A DNA stretch of 34,937 nucleotides from Candidatus Palauibacter rhopaloidicola (GCA_026914155.1 JAPPGH010000036.1:1-34937); one strand, 5' to 3'; shown: positions 24,581-33,954, numbered from the stretch's first letter. Numbers and translations: made by a program. Notes: generated by a model from the letters alone, not told the origin.

Positions 24581-26391
24581 TGAGTGGCTTCCTTCATGGA
24601 GCTGGTGGGTGTCTCGCCGACGTTGGCGTGGGCGCTCCGCACCGCCAGTGCTCCCGCGCCCAGCGAGACGACAACAAGAAGCGTGCCCGCGATGGCCTTG
24701 CCGGTCAGAAGATAACCGACGCCGAGCAGGCTGGCGTAGACGAAGAGTGCTCCGAGCAGGAAACCCATCCACATGCGGCCCGCCGACGGGTCGTTCGAGG
24801 TGATGCCGGTACGGCGCGCGACCCGGTCCCACCAGCCTCCCGGGTGCACCCTCCGGTAGAAGCCGTCCAGCACTTCGTCGGACTCGGGCTTGGTCGCGAG
24901 GGCCACCACGACCCAGAGAACGGTGCAGACGATCAGGATGACCACGCCGCGAACGAGGTCCATCCCGGGCGCGTACATGGCGTCAACGGCCTGGAGCACG
25001 CCGGCGGGGACCACCGGCTCGATCAGCCCGAGCAGCACCCGGGTGTTGGCCAGCACTACCGAGCCGGCCATGGCGGCGATCTCGGCCCAGGCGTTGACGC
25101 GCCACCAGTACCACCTGAGCAGCCAGACCAGCGCAATGCCGGCGGAAATCTCGATGATGTAGATCCAGCCGCGCTGGATGGAGTCCATTTGCCACGCCAC
25201 CAGCGCGGCCACACCGGCGAGCAGCACCACCGCGACCCGGGAGGCGGCCACGTAGTGGCGCTCGGAGCGGCCGGGGCGCATGAAGCGCCGGTAGACGTCG
25301 TTGACCATGTACGACGCGCCCCAGCACAGGTGCGTGTCCATGGTGCTCATGAAGGCCGCCAGGAAGGTCGCGACCATCAGCCCCCTCAGCCCCGCGGGCA
25401 TCAGTTCGCGGATCATCATGGGGTAGGCGAGCTCGGGGTCGGCGGCGAGCGCGGCGTCCATGGTCGCGGGCGGGAAGACCAGCAGCGATCCGAGACCGAC
25501 CACGATCCACGGCCATGTAAGCAGGACCGTCCCGGCGAAGGCGAACCAGAGCGACGCCTTCACCGCCTGGCGCTCGTCCCGGGTCGCGAACAGGCGCTGG
25601 GCCACGTACCCGTCACCCTGCCCGCTTCTCAGCCAGAGGATGCCGATGAGACAGATGAAGGAGACGATCTCGAGCGAGGACGCGTTGGCGGCGGTCGGCA
25701 CCAGGTCGAGGGCGCCGGGAGGGGCCTGTGGGACGTTCCGGACGGCCTCGGCCATGGCGGCCGGGCCGCCGAAGCGGGTCAGCACGATGCCGGCGAGGGT
25801 CAACGCGCCCAGCATGCCGGCGATGAACTGGAGCAGGTCGGTGACCACGACCCCCCAGAGCCCCGAGGCGACGGTGTAGGTGAGCGCCAGCCCGCCGCAG
25901 ACGGTCAGGGTGAAGGCGGGGTCCCACCCCAGCAGCACGCTGCTGAACTTCACCATCGCCAGCATGACCCAACCCATCACCACGGCGTTGCGGAGGAATC
26001 CCTGGTAGATCGCCGAGAAGCCGCGCAGGATGCGGGCGGGCGCGCCGCCGTAGCGAATCTCGATCAGCTCCGCGTCGGTGAGCACCCCGGCGCGGCGCCA
26101 CAGGCGGGCGTAGAAGAAGGTCAGCATGAGGATGCCGGCCGCCTCGTACCACCACAGCCAGTTCCCGAAGATGCCCTGCTGGCGCACCAGCGCCGCGGTG
26201 GCGAGGGGCGCGTCGCTGGCGAACCAGGTCGCGGCGATGGAGGTGCCCGCCAGCCACCAGGGGAGGGAACGGCCCGCGATGAAGTAGTTCTCCACGCTGC
26301 CGCTCGCGCGTCGCGCCATGCCGAACCCGATCGCGAGCACAACGGCGCCGTAGACCGCGACGACGATCCAGTCGAGGGAGGTCAGGGCCAT
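24577..26391 (-). CDS. Sodium:solute symporter (SSS family)
   Basis: A 604-residue inner-membrane protein with about 13-14 hydrophobic segments. N-terminal LDWIVVAVYGAVVLAIGFGM followed by NYFIAGRSLPWWLAGTSIAA is diagnostic of SSS transporters (SGLT/PutP/PanF fold). The AFMSTMDTHLCWGASYMVND region near residue 344 corresponds to the sodium-site TM8. It should couple sodium influx to uptake of a sugar or organic solute. The stop overlaps the GH4 start by four bases, so transporter and glycosidase are probably translated together and share a substrate. No ribosome-binding site is evident at ATG 26391. The 162 bases upstream carry an imperfect direct repeat that could be an operator. Confidence 0.9.
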   Translation of the reverse strand: MALTSLDWIVVAVYGAVVLAIGFGMARRASGSVENYFIAGRSLPWWLAGTSIAATWFASDAPLATAALVRQQGIFGNWLWWYEAAGILMLTFFYARLWRRAGVLTDAELIEIRYGGAPARILRGFSAIYQGFLRNAVVMGWVMLAMVKFSSVLLGWDPAFTLTVCGGLALTYTVASGLWGVVVTDLLQFIAGMLGALTLAGIVLTRFGGPAAMAEAVRNVPQAPPGALDLVPTAANASSLEIVSFICLIGILWLRSGQGDGYVAQRLFATRDERQAVKASLWFAFAGTVLLTWPWIVVGLGSLLVFPPATMDAALAADPELAYPMMIRELMPAGLRGLMVATFLAAFMSTMDTHLCWGASYMVNDVYRRFMRPGRSERHYVAASRVAVVLLAGVAALVAWQMDSIQRGWIYIIEISAGIALVWLLRWYWWRVNAWAEIAAMAGSVVLANTRVLLGLIEPVVPAGVLQAVDAMYAPGMDLVRGVVILIVCTVLWVVVALATKPESDEVLDGFYRRVHPGGWWDRVARRTGITSNDPSAGRMWMGFLLGALFVYASLLGVGYLLTGKAIAGTLLVVVSLGAGALAVRSAHANVGETPTSSMKEATQ

Positions 26392-26467
26392 GGGTCAGGG
26401 GGTGGGGCGTTGGGAAGCGCGGGAATGATCCGGCGCGGGCAGCATCAGCCGCGGGCGGTCGTCCGGG

Positions 26468-26534
26468 GATTTGGGACGCGGGCGGTGCCGGCTTCGTTGC
26501 AGTGCGCGGGTGCCGAGATGTCGATTTGGGACGC
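26468..26534. repeat. Imperfect direct repeat upstream of the symporter-GH4 genes
   Basis: GATTTGGGACGC occurs at 26468-26479 and 26523-26534, 55 bases apart. Each copy is followed by G/TGGGCGG and then a GTTGCA after a variable gap. The copies lie in the only real gap of the minus-strand carbohydrate cluster, just before the symporter. They could be paired regulator-binding sites (five or so helical turns apart) or a chance duplication. Confidence 0.4.
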
Positions 26535-26553
26535 TGGGCGGCTGTTGCACCGT

Positions 26554-29430
26554 TCAGCGACCTGTGCCCGCGGAGAGCACGTTGGAGAGGATGCGGAACG
26601 CGCCCGGGACGCCGTAGGGCAGTTGGCGGTGCAGGGCAAGAGCGAGATAGGTGTAGTGGCCTTCGTCGATTTCAGCGGTGAGCCAGATGCCCTCCTGCGG
26701 GTCCTGCCCCTGGTCGTGGGTCTCCACCAGCGGAGTGTACGCGGCGTCCCATTCGGTGAAGAACTTGGATCCGCGCTGTTCGACCCAGCCGTCGAAGTCC
26801 GCTTCGGTGATGCGGTTGGGCGCTGTCATGAACGGATGGGCCGGCTGGAGCAGGCGCACGGGTGCGTCCTCTTCCGAGACCTCCTCCGCGCCGCGCGGGA
26901 GGGAGGCGGGGTAGGGGGCCATCTCCTCCGGCACGAACTCCTGGGTCTGGTAGAGGATTACCAGATGGCCGCCGCCGCGCGCGTACTCGATCAGGCGCTG
27001 GTTGTGCTCCAGCAGGTCCTCGCGCACCGCATACGCCCGCGTGCCGACCACGATGGCGTCGAGGCCGGAGAGCGATGCGGGGTCGGCGACGGCGGCCGCG
27101 TCGAGCATTTCCACCCGGGCGCCCAGCGACTCGATTCCGGCCGGTACTTCGTCGCCCACACCCATCACGTAGCCGACGCGCGCGCCGTCCAGGCGGGCGA
27201 CCGCCACCGACCGCACGGTCGTGGTCGCGGAGCGCCACAGACGCGCCAGCCGGAGGTCGCGGTGGTCGATGGCCTGGTAGCCGGTGCGGTATTCGCGTCC
27301 GTCCGCCCGTGATACTGCCTCGATGGTGGCGGCGCCCTCCCATCCGTCCGGTGGGGTGACCCGGAAGGAGACCTCGGCCACCTCGCCCGCGCGGGCGAAG
27401 TCGTGCGCCGCGGTGGCGGGCACGGCGGCCCAGCCGGCGGGGACTACCAGGCGGGTCGTGGTGGGGAGGGGGGCGGTATGGGCGGTGACGCGCACCTGTA
27501 TGGGAATGACGACCGCCTGGGGGCTCGCCGAGGCGGTCGGGCGGTCGGATGCGGTGGCGGGACGGCCCGGCTGTCCGTTCGCCGGCGCGCCGGGGCCGCC
27601 GGATGTGGCGGTGGGATTGCCCGGTCGCGCGTCGCCGGGTGGCGCGGCCGGCTCCTCCACGGGAACCACCCGCACGGGAGGGTCGACCACAACCGAAAGG
27701 GCGGGCAGCACCTCCAGCGGGCGCGTCACCGACCCGTACGGCAGGCGGGGCACCGGGGCGGTGACGGGGGCGGTGTACACTATGGTCGTCCCTTCCACCA
27801 CCAGGTCGACGGCAACCGACAGGGCGGGTTGCCGCCACGGAAGGTGAAGATCGACCGAATCCGTCACTTGGTAGTGGTTCTGCGCGATCCCGTCGCGGGC
27901 GAAGTAGGGGGCGGCCGCCCTTGCGTCAGCGCCCGCATCGGCATCCACCTCGGGCACGCGCACCTCCGTCTCGGCCGCAAAGCCGCTCCCTGTCGCTGCG
28001 AAGTCGGAAGTCCGCCCCACCACGACCCCGGCCCGGTCGACGACCCGGGCCTCCGAGACCCCGACACCTGCCGCCGCGGTCACCTCGACCACGATTCCGA
28101 CCGCCAGACCCTGACCGGGCACGACTACGGCGCCGGCCGCTCCACCCGGCAGTCCCGCCTCGACGCGAAGTCCGCTCGCGGCAGCGATGGCGTCTTCGAA
28201 CTGCCGTTCCTTCAGCCGCAGTTGGAACCGTGTCTCGGACGCGTCCGGCGAGGACGCAATCGCGGACCGCAAGAGACCGAGACCCCGCACCAGATCCGGT
28301 GCGGACTGTCCCGGAGCACGGAAGTCGAACCCGGCGGCGACCTCATCGACCAGTCCCTGAAGCCGCGCGAGCAACGCGCTGGTCTCCGGGCTCACCGGCT
28401 CGCCCAGCAGGGCGGGGAGCCCGTTCAGCGAAGTGTCCAGGCCGGCAAAGAAGGATTCCTCGGCCTGACTCGCGGGCAAAGCTTCATCGCCGCGCCCGCG
28501 CGCGTCCGCCGCCCCGCTCCCATCCGCGCTCCCGCCCCCATCCCGCAGCTCATATCGATAGAGCCCGCCCCCGACGCGCACCCGTCCCGCCGTCTGCGAG
28601 CGCTGGAGACTGAGTCCCCGGCTGGCCCATGCCTGAAAGCTGGTACCGACCCACGGACTCTCCCCACGGGCGTCCACCTCCACGTGAAATGGCTCGTCCA
28701 CGCGAATCCCGCCGCGGTAGGTGCGCAACACCCGCCACGGCCTGAGCCCCTCCTGCTCGATCTGTCCCGGGAACCGGGCCGGATCCGCAGCCGCCTCCAC
28801 CGCCTCCGGCGTCAACAATCCGGAAGCATGATGGTGCCCGTGTCCATCGCGCCTCGACCCGTGGAATCGGGCCACCACCACCAGCGGACGGTTCAGGCGG
28901 ATCACCCGCACCATGTCCTCCAGCACGGCCTCCCGGTCCCAGCTCCGGTAGGCCTCCTCCACCGTCTTGGAGTAGCCGTAATCCACGGCCGTGGTGAAGT
29001 AGAGGTCGTCCAGACCGTAGTAGCGGCCCGCCAGGACCAGCTCGCGCGTGCGGATCAGCCCGAGGCCGTCGAAGAGTTCGGGGCCGATGGCGTTGGCGCC
29101 GGCCTCGCCCCGGTTCAGGCTCAGAAGGGCGGTCCGCGCCCCCCAGCCGCGGCTTGCGAGCGTGAGCATGCCCGAGTTTTCGTCGTCGGGATGGGCGGTC
29201 ACATGGAGGAGGCTCGCGGTGGTGCCGAGCTTGAGGATGCGCTGCCAGGCCCCCATCGCGCCCCGGTCGGGATCGAGCCGCTCCTCGGCCACCGCAGCGG
29301 GGAACGCCAGCACCCGATCGAGCCCGGGCGCGCCGTCCGTCGACTGGGCCGCGAGGCCGACGGGGCCAGCCAGGGCCAGAAATGCAAGACCAACCGCCGC
29401 CGCGCGCCTCGCGATGTCCCAATCAGTCAT
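26554..29430 (-). CDS. PIG-L/LmbE-family deacetylase with C-terminal amidotransferase-like domain
   Basis: A 958-residue exported protein. ATG 29430 is favoured (GGAG seven bases upstream); GTG 29433 is an alternative adding one residue. A signal core (AAAVGLAFLALAGPVGLAAQ) precedes the PIG-L domain (about residues 65-270). AHPDDE at 79-84 carries the zinc ligands, and GHGHHHASG near residue 203 supplies the distal His. PIG-L enzymes remove N-acetyl groups from GlcNAc conjugates. A long beta-rich middle follows with two low-complexity stretches (near 305-330 and 620-660). The last 220 residues (DAIVVGTRAYAVREDL onward, GGGHLVILYQ) resemble a class I glutamine-amidotransferase fold without an obvious nucleophilic Cys. 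It is ten bases or so after the NHL lipoprotein, in the same operon. Confidence 0.88.
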   Translation of the reverse strand: MTDWDIARRAAAVGLAFLALAGPVGLAAQSTDGAPGLDRVLAFPAAVAEERLDPDRGAMGAWQRILKLGTTASLLHVTAHPDDENSGMLTLASRGWGARTALLSLNRGEAGANAIGPELFDGLGLIRTRELVLAGRYYGLDDLYFTTAVDYGYSKTVEEAYRSWDREAVLEDMVRVIRLNRPLVVVARFHGSRRDGHGHHHASGLLTPEAVEAAADPARFPGQIEQEGLRPWRVLRTYRGGIRVDEPFHVEVDARGESPWVGTSFQAWASRGLSLQRSQTAGRVRVGGGLYRYELRDGGGSADGSGAADARGRGDEALPASQAEESFFAGLDTSLNGLPALLGEPVSPETSALLARLQGLVDEVAAGFDFRAPGQSAPDLVRGLGLLRSAIASSPDASETRFQLRLKERQFEDAIAAASGLRVEAGLPGGAAGAVVVPGQGLAVGIVVEVTAAAGVGVSEARVVDRAGVVVGRTSDFAATGSGFAAETEVRVPEVDADAGADARAAAPYFARDGIAQNHYQVTDSVDLHLPWRQPALSVAVDLVVEGTTIVYTAPVTAPVPRLPYGSVTRPLEVLPALSVVVDPPVRVVPVEEPAAPPGDARPGNPTATSGGPGAPANGQPGRPATASDRPTASASPQAVVIPIQVRVTAHTAPLPTTTRLVVPAGWAAVPATAAHDFARAGEVAEVSFRVTPPDGWEGAATIEAVSRADGREYRTGYQAIDHRDLRLARLWRSATTTVRSVAVARLDGARVGYVMGVGDEVPAGIESLGARVEMLDAAAVADPASLSGLDAIVVGTRAYAVREDLLEHNQRLIEYARGGGHLVILYQTQEFVPEEMAPYPASLPRGAEEVSEEDAPVRLLQPAHPFMTAPNRITEADFDGWVEQRGSKFFTEWDAAYTPLVETHDQGQDPQEGIWLTAEIDEGHYTYLALALHRQLPYGVPGAFRILSNVLSAGTGR

Positions 29431-29443
29431 CACAGCGCTCCGC

Positions 29444-30598
29444 TCAACTCCCGCCCGCCCCGAGCACCGCGAACTTCTGCGCCCGGAATCCGGCCTGGAC
29501 GCTGTCCCCCGCGGCGTCGAAGATCCACGGCCCCGCCGCCTCGGCCACGAACATGTTCCCTTGGGGATCGATGGACAGGTTGTGCGGCCGACCCAGCTCC
29601 CCGGGACCCACCCCCGGCCCGCCGAACTCGTCCACCACCTCCAGGTCCGAGCGCCGCAGGACCAGAATCACATGCGAGCCCCCGTCGGCGACGTAGAGCC
29701 AGGTCTGCGCCTCGTCGGGGGAAAAACCGACGGAAAAGGTTGCCGAGCCACCGCAATCCGGCACCGGATCGCCCTCGGGCGGACACAGCGGGCGCACAAT
29801 CTTCTCCATCACGTACTCGCCGTTTTGCCGGAAGACCTGGATCCGGTTGTTGGCCCGGTCCGCGAGGTAGATAAGTCCGTCCCGGGACCCGAAGATCCCG
29901 TGCGCGGTCTGGAACTGCTGTGAGGGTTCACCCGACATCGGATCCCACTCGTAGTCGTCGTCCGGCTGCTCCCCGTACGCGCCCCAGTGCCTCAGGTACT
30001 CCCCGCTCTCCCCATCGAACACGATCACGCGCCGGTTGCCGTATCCGTCGGCGATGAAGACCTCGTTGTCCGCGGGATCCACCCAGACCTCGGCAGGACG
30101 CCCCATCAGCGTGGGGTCGTTGCTGCCCCCCGTTTCGTCGAAGCGCCCGAGCGTCATAACGTGCTCCCCGTCGCGCGTGAACTTGAGCGTCATCTGGCTT
30201 TCGCGCGCGTTCGTCCACACGAAATCGTTGTGGTCCACGAAGAGGCCGTGGATCGTGCTCCAGTTGCCGTCCGGGCCCGCCGCGCTCCAGGACTGCAACA
30301 GGTTCCCCTCTGTGTCCCATTCCCCTATCTGGCTGCCGCTCGAGGTCCAGACGTGTCCCCGGGCGTCGGCGAAAAGGCCGATCACTTGCCCCCACTCGAA
30401 GCCCTCGGGCAACTGGAACCACCCCTCCACGGGCTCGAACTGCGGGACTCCGTCCGGCATCCCAGAGGAGGAATCAACGGCGGCCGAAGAGTCGGCGTCG
30501 TCCGGAGCCGCGCACGTCATCGTCATGACGATGAGACCGGCGGTAACGACGGTGATGACGAGAGACGCGACACCCGAAAGCTTCCTGTGGACGGTCAT
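29444..30598 (-). CDS. NHL-repeat six-bladed beta-propeller lipoprotein
   Basis: A 384-residue exported protein from ATG 30598, with GAGG seven bases upstream. The hydrophobic signal ends near Cys29 (TMTC), a poor but possible lipobox, followed by an Asp/Ser-rich linker. Repeated NHL motifs are clear: FADARGHVWTSS, VDPADNEVFIADGYGNRRVI, GLIYLADRANNRIQVF, WLYVADGGSHVILVL and LSIDPQGNMFVAEAAG, giving a propeller of about six blades. Such periplasmic propellers bind carbohydrates or proteins, and some act as lyases or lactonases; no catalytic set is evident. It leads the minus-strand carbohydrate cluster. The 243-base divergent gap to the fatty-acid transporter (30599-30841) should hold both promoters, but none is clear. 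Confidence 0.87.
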   Translation of the reverse strand: MTVHRKLSGVASLVITVVTAGLIVMTMTCAAPDDADSSAAVDSSSGMPDGVPQFEPVEGWFQLPEGFEWGQVIGLFADARGHVWTSSGSQIGEWDTEGNLLQSWSAAGPDGNWSTIHGLFVDHNDFVWTNARESQMTLKFTRDGEHVMTLGRFDETGGSNDPTLMGRPAEVWVDPADNEVFIADGYGNRRVIVFDGESGEYLRHWGAYGEQPDDDYEWDPMSGEPSQQFQTAHGIFGSRDGLIYLADRANNRIQVFRQNGEYVMEKIVRPLCPPEGDPVPDCGGSATFSVGFSPDEAQTWLYVADGGSHVILVLRRSDLEVVDEFGGPGVGPGELGRPHNLSIDPQGNMFVAEAAGPWIFDAAGDSVQAGFRAQKFAVLGAGGS

Positions 30599-30841
30599 GG
30601 AGCTACCTCTTCCGGCCGGGATAAAACCGCACCCGCCGGGCGATGAGATGGCGGGTCGGGAATCCTTCCATCGTGTTCCCGCGCATCCCTCCGGGCAAGA
30701 GCGCGTCCCGCCGCAAGTGCGATGCCCGTACGCGCTTTACTGTCCCCGGGGCAACGCGCTCCGTATGTTGCCGGGTTGCCGTCCCGCAGCCGGGACCCGC
30801 GGGCGAGTTGAACTCCGAAGACGCCAGAGGGAGGAAGCCCC

Positions 30842-32251
30842 TTGACCCAGACCAGCGCCGGAGAACCGAAGCTTACGCCCGTACAGAAGTTCGGTGAGGT
30901 CATCGCGGACTTCGTCGAACGGTGGATGCCGAACCCGTTCCTCTTCGCAATCATCCTCACCTATGTCGCCGCGGTGACGGCCTGGCTGTCCGAGGGATCG
31001 AGCCCCGCCGAGATCGCCTTCGCCTGGTACGACGGCTTCTGGGTTCTGCTCACCTTCGCCATGCAGATGGTCATCATCCTGGTGACCGGGTTCGTTGTGG
31101 CGTACCACCCGGTGGTGAAGCGGGGAATACTCTGGCTGGTGCGGCTCCCCCGGAACGGGCGCCAGGCGGTGGTGCTGGTGGGCGTGGGCTCGATGCTGAC
31201 GGGATGGATCTCGTGGGGTCTCGGGCTCATTTTCGGCGCCATCCTCGCGCGCGAGATGGGAAAGGTGGCGCATCGCAGGAGCATGGCCGTCCACTATCCG
31301 CTGCTCGCCGTGGCCGGATACATGGGCATGAGCCTGACCTGGGGATGGGGCATGTCCAGCTCCGCGGGCCTCCTGCAGGCAACGGACAACAACGTGTTCA
31401 TGCAGATGGGCATCGTGGACCGCGTGATCCCGGCCAGTGAGTGGGTCTTCCATCCCTATCCGCTGCTGCTCACGGCGCTCGCCCTCGCCTACGGGTGCCT
31501 TATGCTCTACCTGCTCGCCCCGCCGGACCGGAATTGCCGGGGCATCGCGCGCTACGTGCCCGATGCAGCCGATGCGGAGGACACTCGTCCCCCCAAGCCG
31601 GCCATCGCCAAGCCGAGCCCGGCCGACCGCATCAACCATAGCCGCATCCTCGGCGGAATCATCGCTCTGACGGGCGTCGTGATGCTGGTACGGGAATTCG
31701 TGACGGACCCGATGGGCGCGCTCGACCTGAACGTCTTCAACTTTGGGTTCCTGATGATCGGGATGCTTCTGTTCATCAGCCCTTCCAAGTACCAGGACGA
31801 GTTCACCGACGCGGTGAAGGGAAGCGCCGGCATCATCCTCCAGTTCCCTTTCTATGCGGGGATCGTCGGCATCATGACCGGGACCGGGCTCGTGGACACG
31901 ATGACGCAGAGCCTGCTCAACATCTCGGCTGCCAACCCCGATGTCTTCCCGGTGGTGACGTGGATCACGGGCGGCATCCTGAACGTCTTCGTGCCTTCCG
32001 CGGGGAGCGAATGGGCCATCGTCGGGGGCCCGATGATGCAGGCAGGGGCGGAACTGGGGGTGCCGCACGGCCAGACCATCGCCGCCTACGCCGTTGGCGA
32101 TGCGCACACCAACCTGTTCAACCCGTTCTGGGCGATCCCGCTCCTCGCCATCACGGGCCTGCGCGCCCGCGACATGTTCGGCTACGGCATCACGATGATG
32201 ATCCTGCTGGTCCCCTTCATCGCGCTGGCGCTGTTCTTCCTGCCGTATTGA
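30842..32251 (+). CDS. Short-chain fatty acid transporter family protein (AtoE/TIGR00366-like)
   Basis: A 469-residue inner-membrane protein with about 11-12 hydrophobic segments. The start is TTG 30842, supported by GGGAGGAAG upstream and by FADFVERWMPNPFLFAIILT-like family sequence beginning near residue 20. Hallmarks are WISWGLGLIFGAILAREMGK (about residues 122-141), GWGMSSSAGLLQATDNN (about 167-183), the FVPSAGSEWAIVGGPMMQAG segment near residue 384 and AVGDAHTNLFNPFWAIPLL near residue 417. The E. coli homologue AtoE imports acetoacetate and short-chain fatty acids. No ato thiolase or transferase genes are adjacent. It is followed 29 bases later by a family 5 binding lipoprotein. Confidence 0.9.
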   Translation: MTQTSAGEPKLTPVQKFGEVIADFVERWMPNPFLFAIILTYVAAVTAWLSEGSSPAEIAFAWYDGFWVLLTFAMQMVIILVTGFVVAYHPVVKRGILWLVRLPRNGRQAVVLVGVGSMLTGWISWGLGLIFGAILAREMGKVAHRRSMAVHYPLLAVAGYMGMSLTWGWGMSSSAGLLQATDNNVFMQMGIVDRVIPASEWVFHPYPLLLTALALAYGCLMLYLLAPPDRNCRGIARYVPDAADAEDTRPPKPAIAKPSPADRINHSRILGGIIALTGVVMLVREFVTDPMGALDLNVFNFGFLMIGMLLFISPSKYQDEFTDAVKGSAGIILQFPFYAGIVGIMTGTGLVDTMTQSLLNISAANPDVFPVVTWITGGILNVFVPSAGSEWAIVGGPMMQAGAELGVPHGQTIAAYAVGDAHTNLFNPFWAIPLLAITGLRARDMFGYGITMMILLVPFIALALFFLPY

Positions 32252-32280
32252 GGGGTCCCGGGCGTACTGGGGAGGGAGGA

Positions 32281-33954
32281 TTGAAGGGCTTGCAGGCGCC
32301 GGTTGATTTCAGGTTCGCCGATATAGCGTCAGGGGTCCTGGATGGTGTCCTGCGCCCGCCGGTCGTGGGGCTGCTCGCGGTCACCTTGCTCGCGTGCGGG
32401 AGCGGGGACTCCGGCTCCGGCGCCCCCCCCGACGAACTCATCATCGCCTGGACCGCCGCCCGCGAACCCGCCTCCCTCGACGGCCACATCGAGCCCTACC
32501 AGACGGCGTGGCTCATCGACTACAAGATCACGGATCCGCTGCTGATCCTCGGGCCGGACGGCGAATTCCATCCGGCGCTGGCCGCGAGCTGGTCCTCCAA
32601 CGCTGTCGCGGACGAGTGGACGTTCAACCTCCGGAGCGGGGTCGTGTTCCAGGACGGCACCCCCTTCGACGCAGAGGCCGTCAAGTACAACGTCGAGCGC
32701 ATCCTGGACCCGGCGACGCGCTCTGGAGAGATGGCGGCCCACGTCGGACCGGTCGAGCGCGTGGAGGTCGTCGACGACACCACCGTCACGCTCCACTACG
32801 AGGCGCCGTGGGTGACGGTCCTCGACGCCTTCCGCAGGGTCCCCATCTGGTCTCCAACGGCTGCGGAGCAGTGGGGCATCGAGGAGTTCGACCGCCATCT
32901 GGTGGGCGCGGGACCGTTTCTGCTGGAGGAGTGGGTGCCCAACGACCATGTGACCGTGCGGCGCTGGGACGGCTACGGCGGCTGGAACTCGATCAGCAGG
33001 GAGCCGGGCCCGGCCAAGGTCGAGCGCGTGACCATCCGCTTCATCGGCGAGGAGGCGGTCCTGGGCAACATCGTCCGCACGGGGAATGCCCATATCGCCA
33101 TGAATCTGCCCACGGCCTACATCGATGACTACCGCGATGCGGAGGGCTTCTCGCTGCTCACCGGCTACCAGGCCGGAACCGGGCTCCAGATGGTCATGAA
33201 CGTGCGGCGCCCACCCTTCAGCGACCTCAGGGTCCGGCAGGCCGTGCTGTACGCAACCGATCAGCCCGCCATCAACGATCTGCTCTACGACGGGCACTTT
33301 CTGTCATCCGATGGCCCCCTGAACACGGTCCATCCCTGCTACTGGGAAGGGAACGCGGACCTCTACCCGCACGCCCCCGAGACCGCGCGGCGGCTGTTGG
33401 AGGAGGCCGGGTACACGGACCGGGATGGCGACGGCATCCGCGAGGCCTACGGCATCGCCGGCGTGGAGGACGGCACCCCGTTGCGCGTGCGGTGGACGAT
33501 CCTCGACCGCGAGGAGATGGGAGAGGCGATCCAGGCCCAGTGGCGCGCGGTCGGCATCGAAGTGGCCATCGAGATCGTGCCCGGCCCGGTGCAGCTCGAG
33601 ATGGTCAACAACCGCGACTTCGACCTGATGTACGAGCGCCAGCGCAGCCCCGATCCCCTGCTGATGGACATGCTCTGGAACTCGGCCCACGACGTAGTCG
33701 GCGGATGGGCGTGGACCGGCTTCGTGAATGAGGAACTGGACGGACTCGTGGGTCAGCTCAGGACCATCCCGGACCGGGAAGCCCGGTGCGAACTGGCGCA
33801 GGAAGCCCAGCGGATCATCATGGAGAACGCGCTGATGCTGCCGACGCTCAGCGAGCCGATCTTCTATGCGGTCTCAGACGCGGTGCGCGATTTCGAGCTG
33901 ATGTCGGAGGGGCAGTTCTACTTTGTGCACAATGCGTATCTGGTGAGGGATTAG
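32281..33954 (+). CDS. Family 5 solute-binding lipoprotein (DppA/OppA type) of an ABC transporter
   Basis: A 557-residue lipoprotein. The start is TTG 32281, directly behind GGAGGGAGGA, giving a signal peptide with LLAC lipobox (Cys39). The frame is open from 31960, inside the previous gene. SBP family 5 features: LAASWSSNAVADEWTFNLRS (about residues 98-117), VVFQDGTPFDAEAVKYN (about 121-137) and YNVERILDPAT, then DLRVRQAVLYATDQPAIND near residue 316. Such proteins deliver oligopeptides, nickel-chelates or other solutes to an ABC importer. No permease or ATPase gene is next to it, so it is an orphan here or works with components elsewhere. A decayed fragment of a similar gene lies 540 bases downstream. 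Confidence 0.9.
   Translation: MKGLQAPVDFRFADIASGVLDGVLRPPVVGLLAVTLLACGSGDSGSGAPPDELIIAWTAAREPASLDGHIEPYQTAWLIDYKITDPLLILGPDGEFHPALAASWSSNAVADEWTFNLRSGVVFQDGTPFDAEAVKYNVERILDPATRSGEMAAHVGPVERVEVVDDTTVTLHYEAPWVTVLDAFRRVPIWSPTAAEQWGIEEFDRHLVGAGPFLLEEWVPNDHVTVRRWDGYGGWNSISREPGPAKVERVTIRFIGEEAVLGNIVRTGNAHIAMNLPTAYIDDYRDAEGFSLLTGYQAGTGLQMVMNVRRPPFSDLRVRQAVLYATDQPAINDLLYDGHFLSSDGPLNTVHPCYWEGNADLYPHAPETARRLLEEAGYTDRDGDGIREAYGIAGVEDGTPLRVRWTILDREEMGEAIQAQWRAVGIEVAIEIVPGPVQLEMVNNRDFDLMYERQRSPDPLLMDMLWNSAHDVVGGWAWTGFVNEELDGLVGQLRTIPDREARCELAQEAQRIIMENALMLPTLSEPIFYAVSDAVRDFELMSEGQFYFVHNAYLVRD

Noticed and set aside
24580..27312. A 910-codon open frame on the plus strand opposite the symporter and PIG-L genes
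   Set aside because: Composition (runs of Gly/His/Arg/Asp) is that of an antisense shadow; both opposite genes are well supported.
27403..29874. An 823-codon open frame on the plus strand opposite the PIG-L gene
   Set aside because: No recognisable domain and antisense composition; PIG-L motifs on the other strand are unambiguous.
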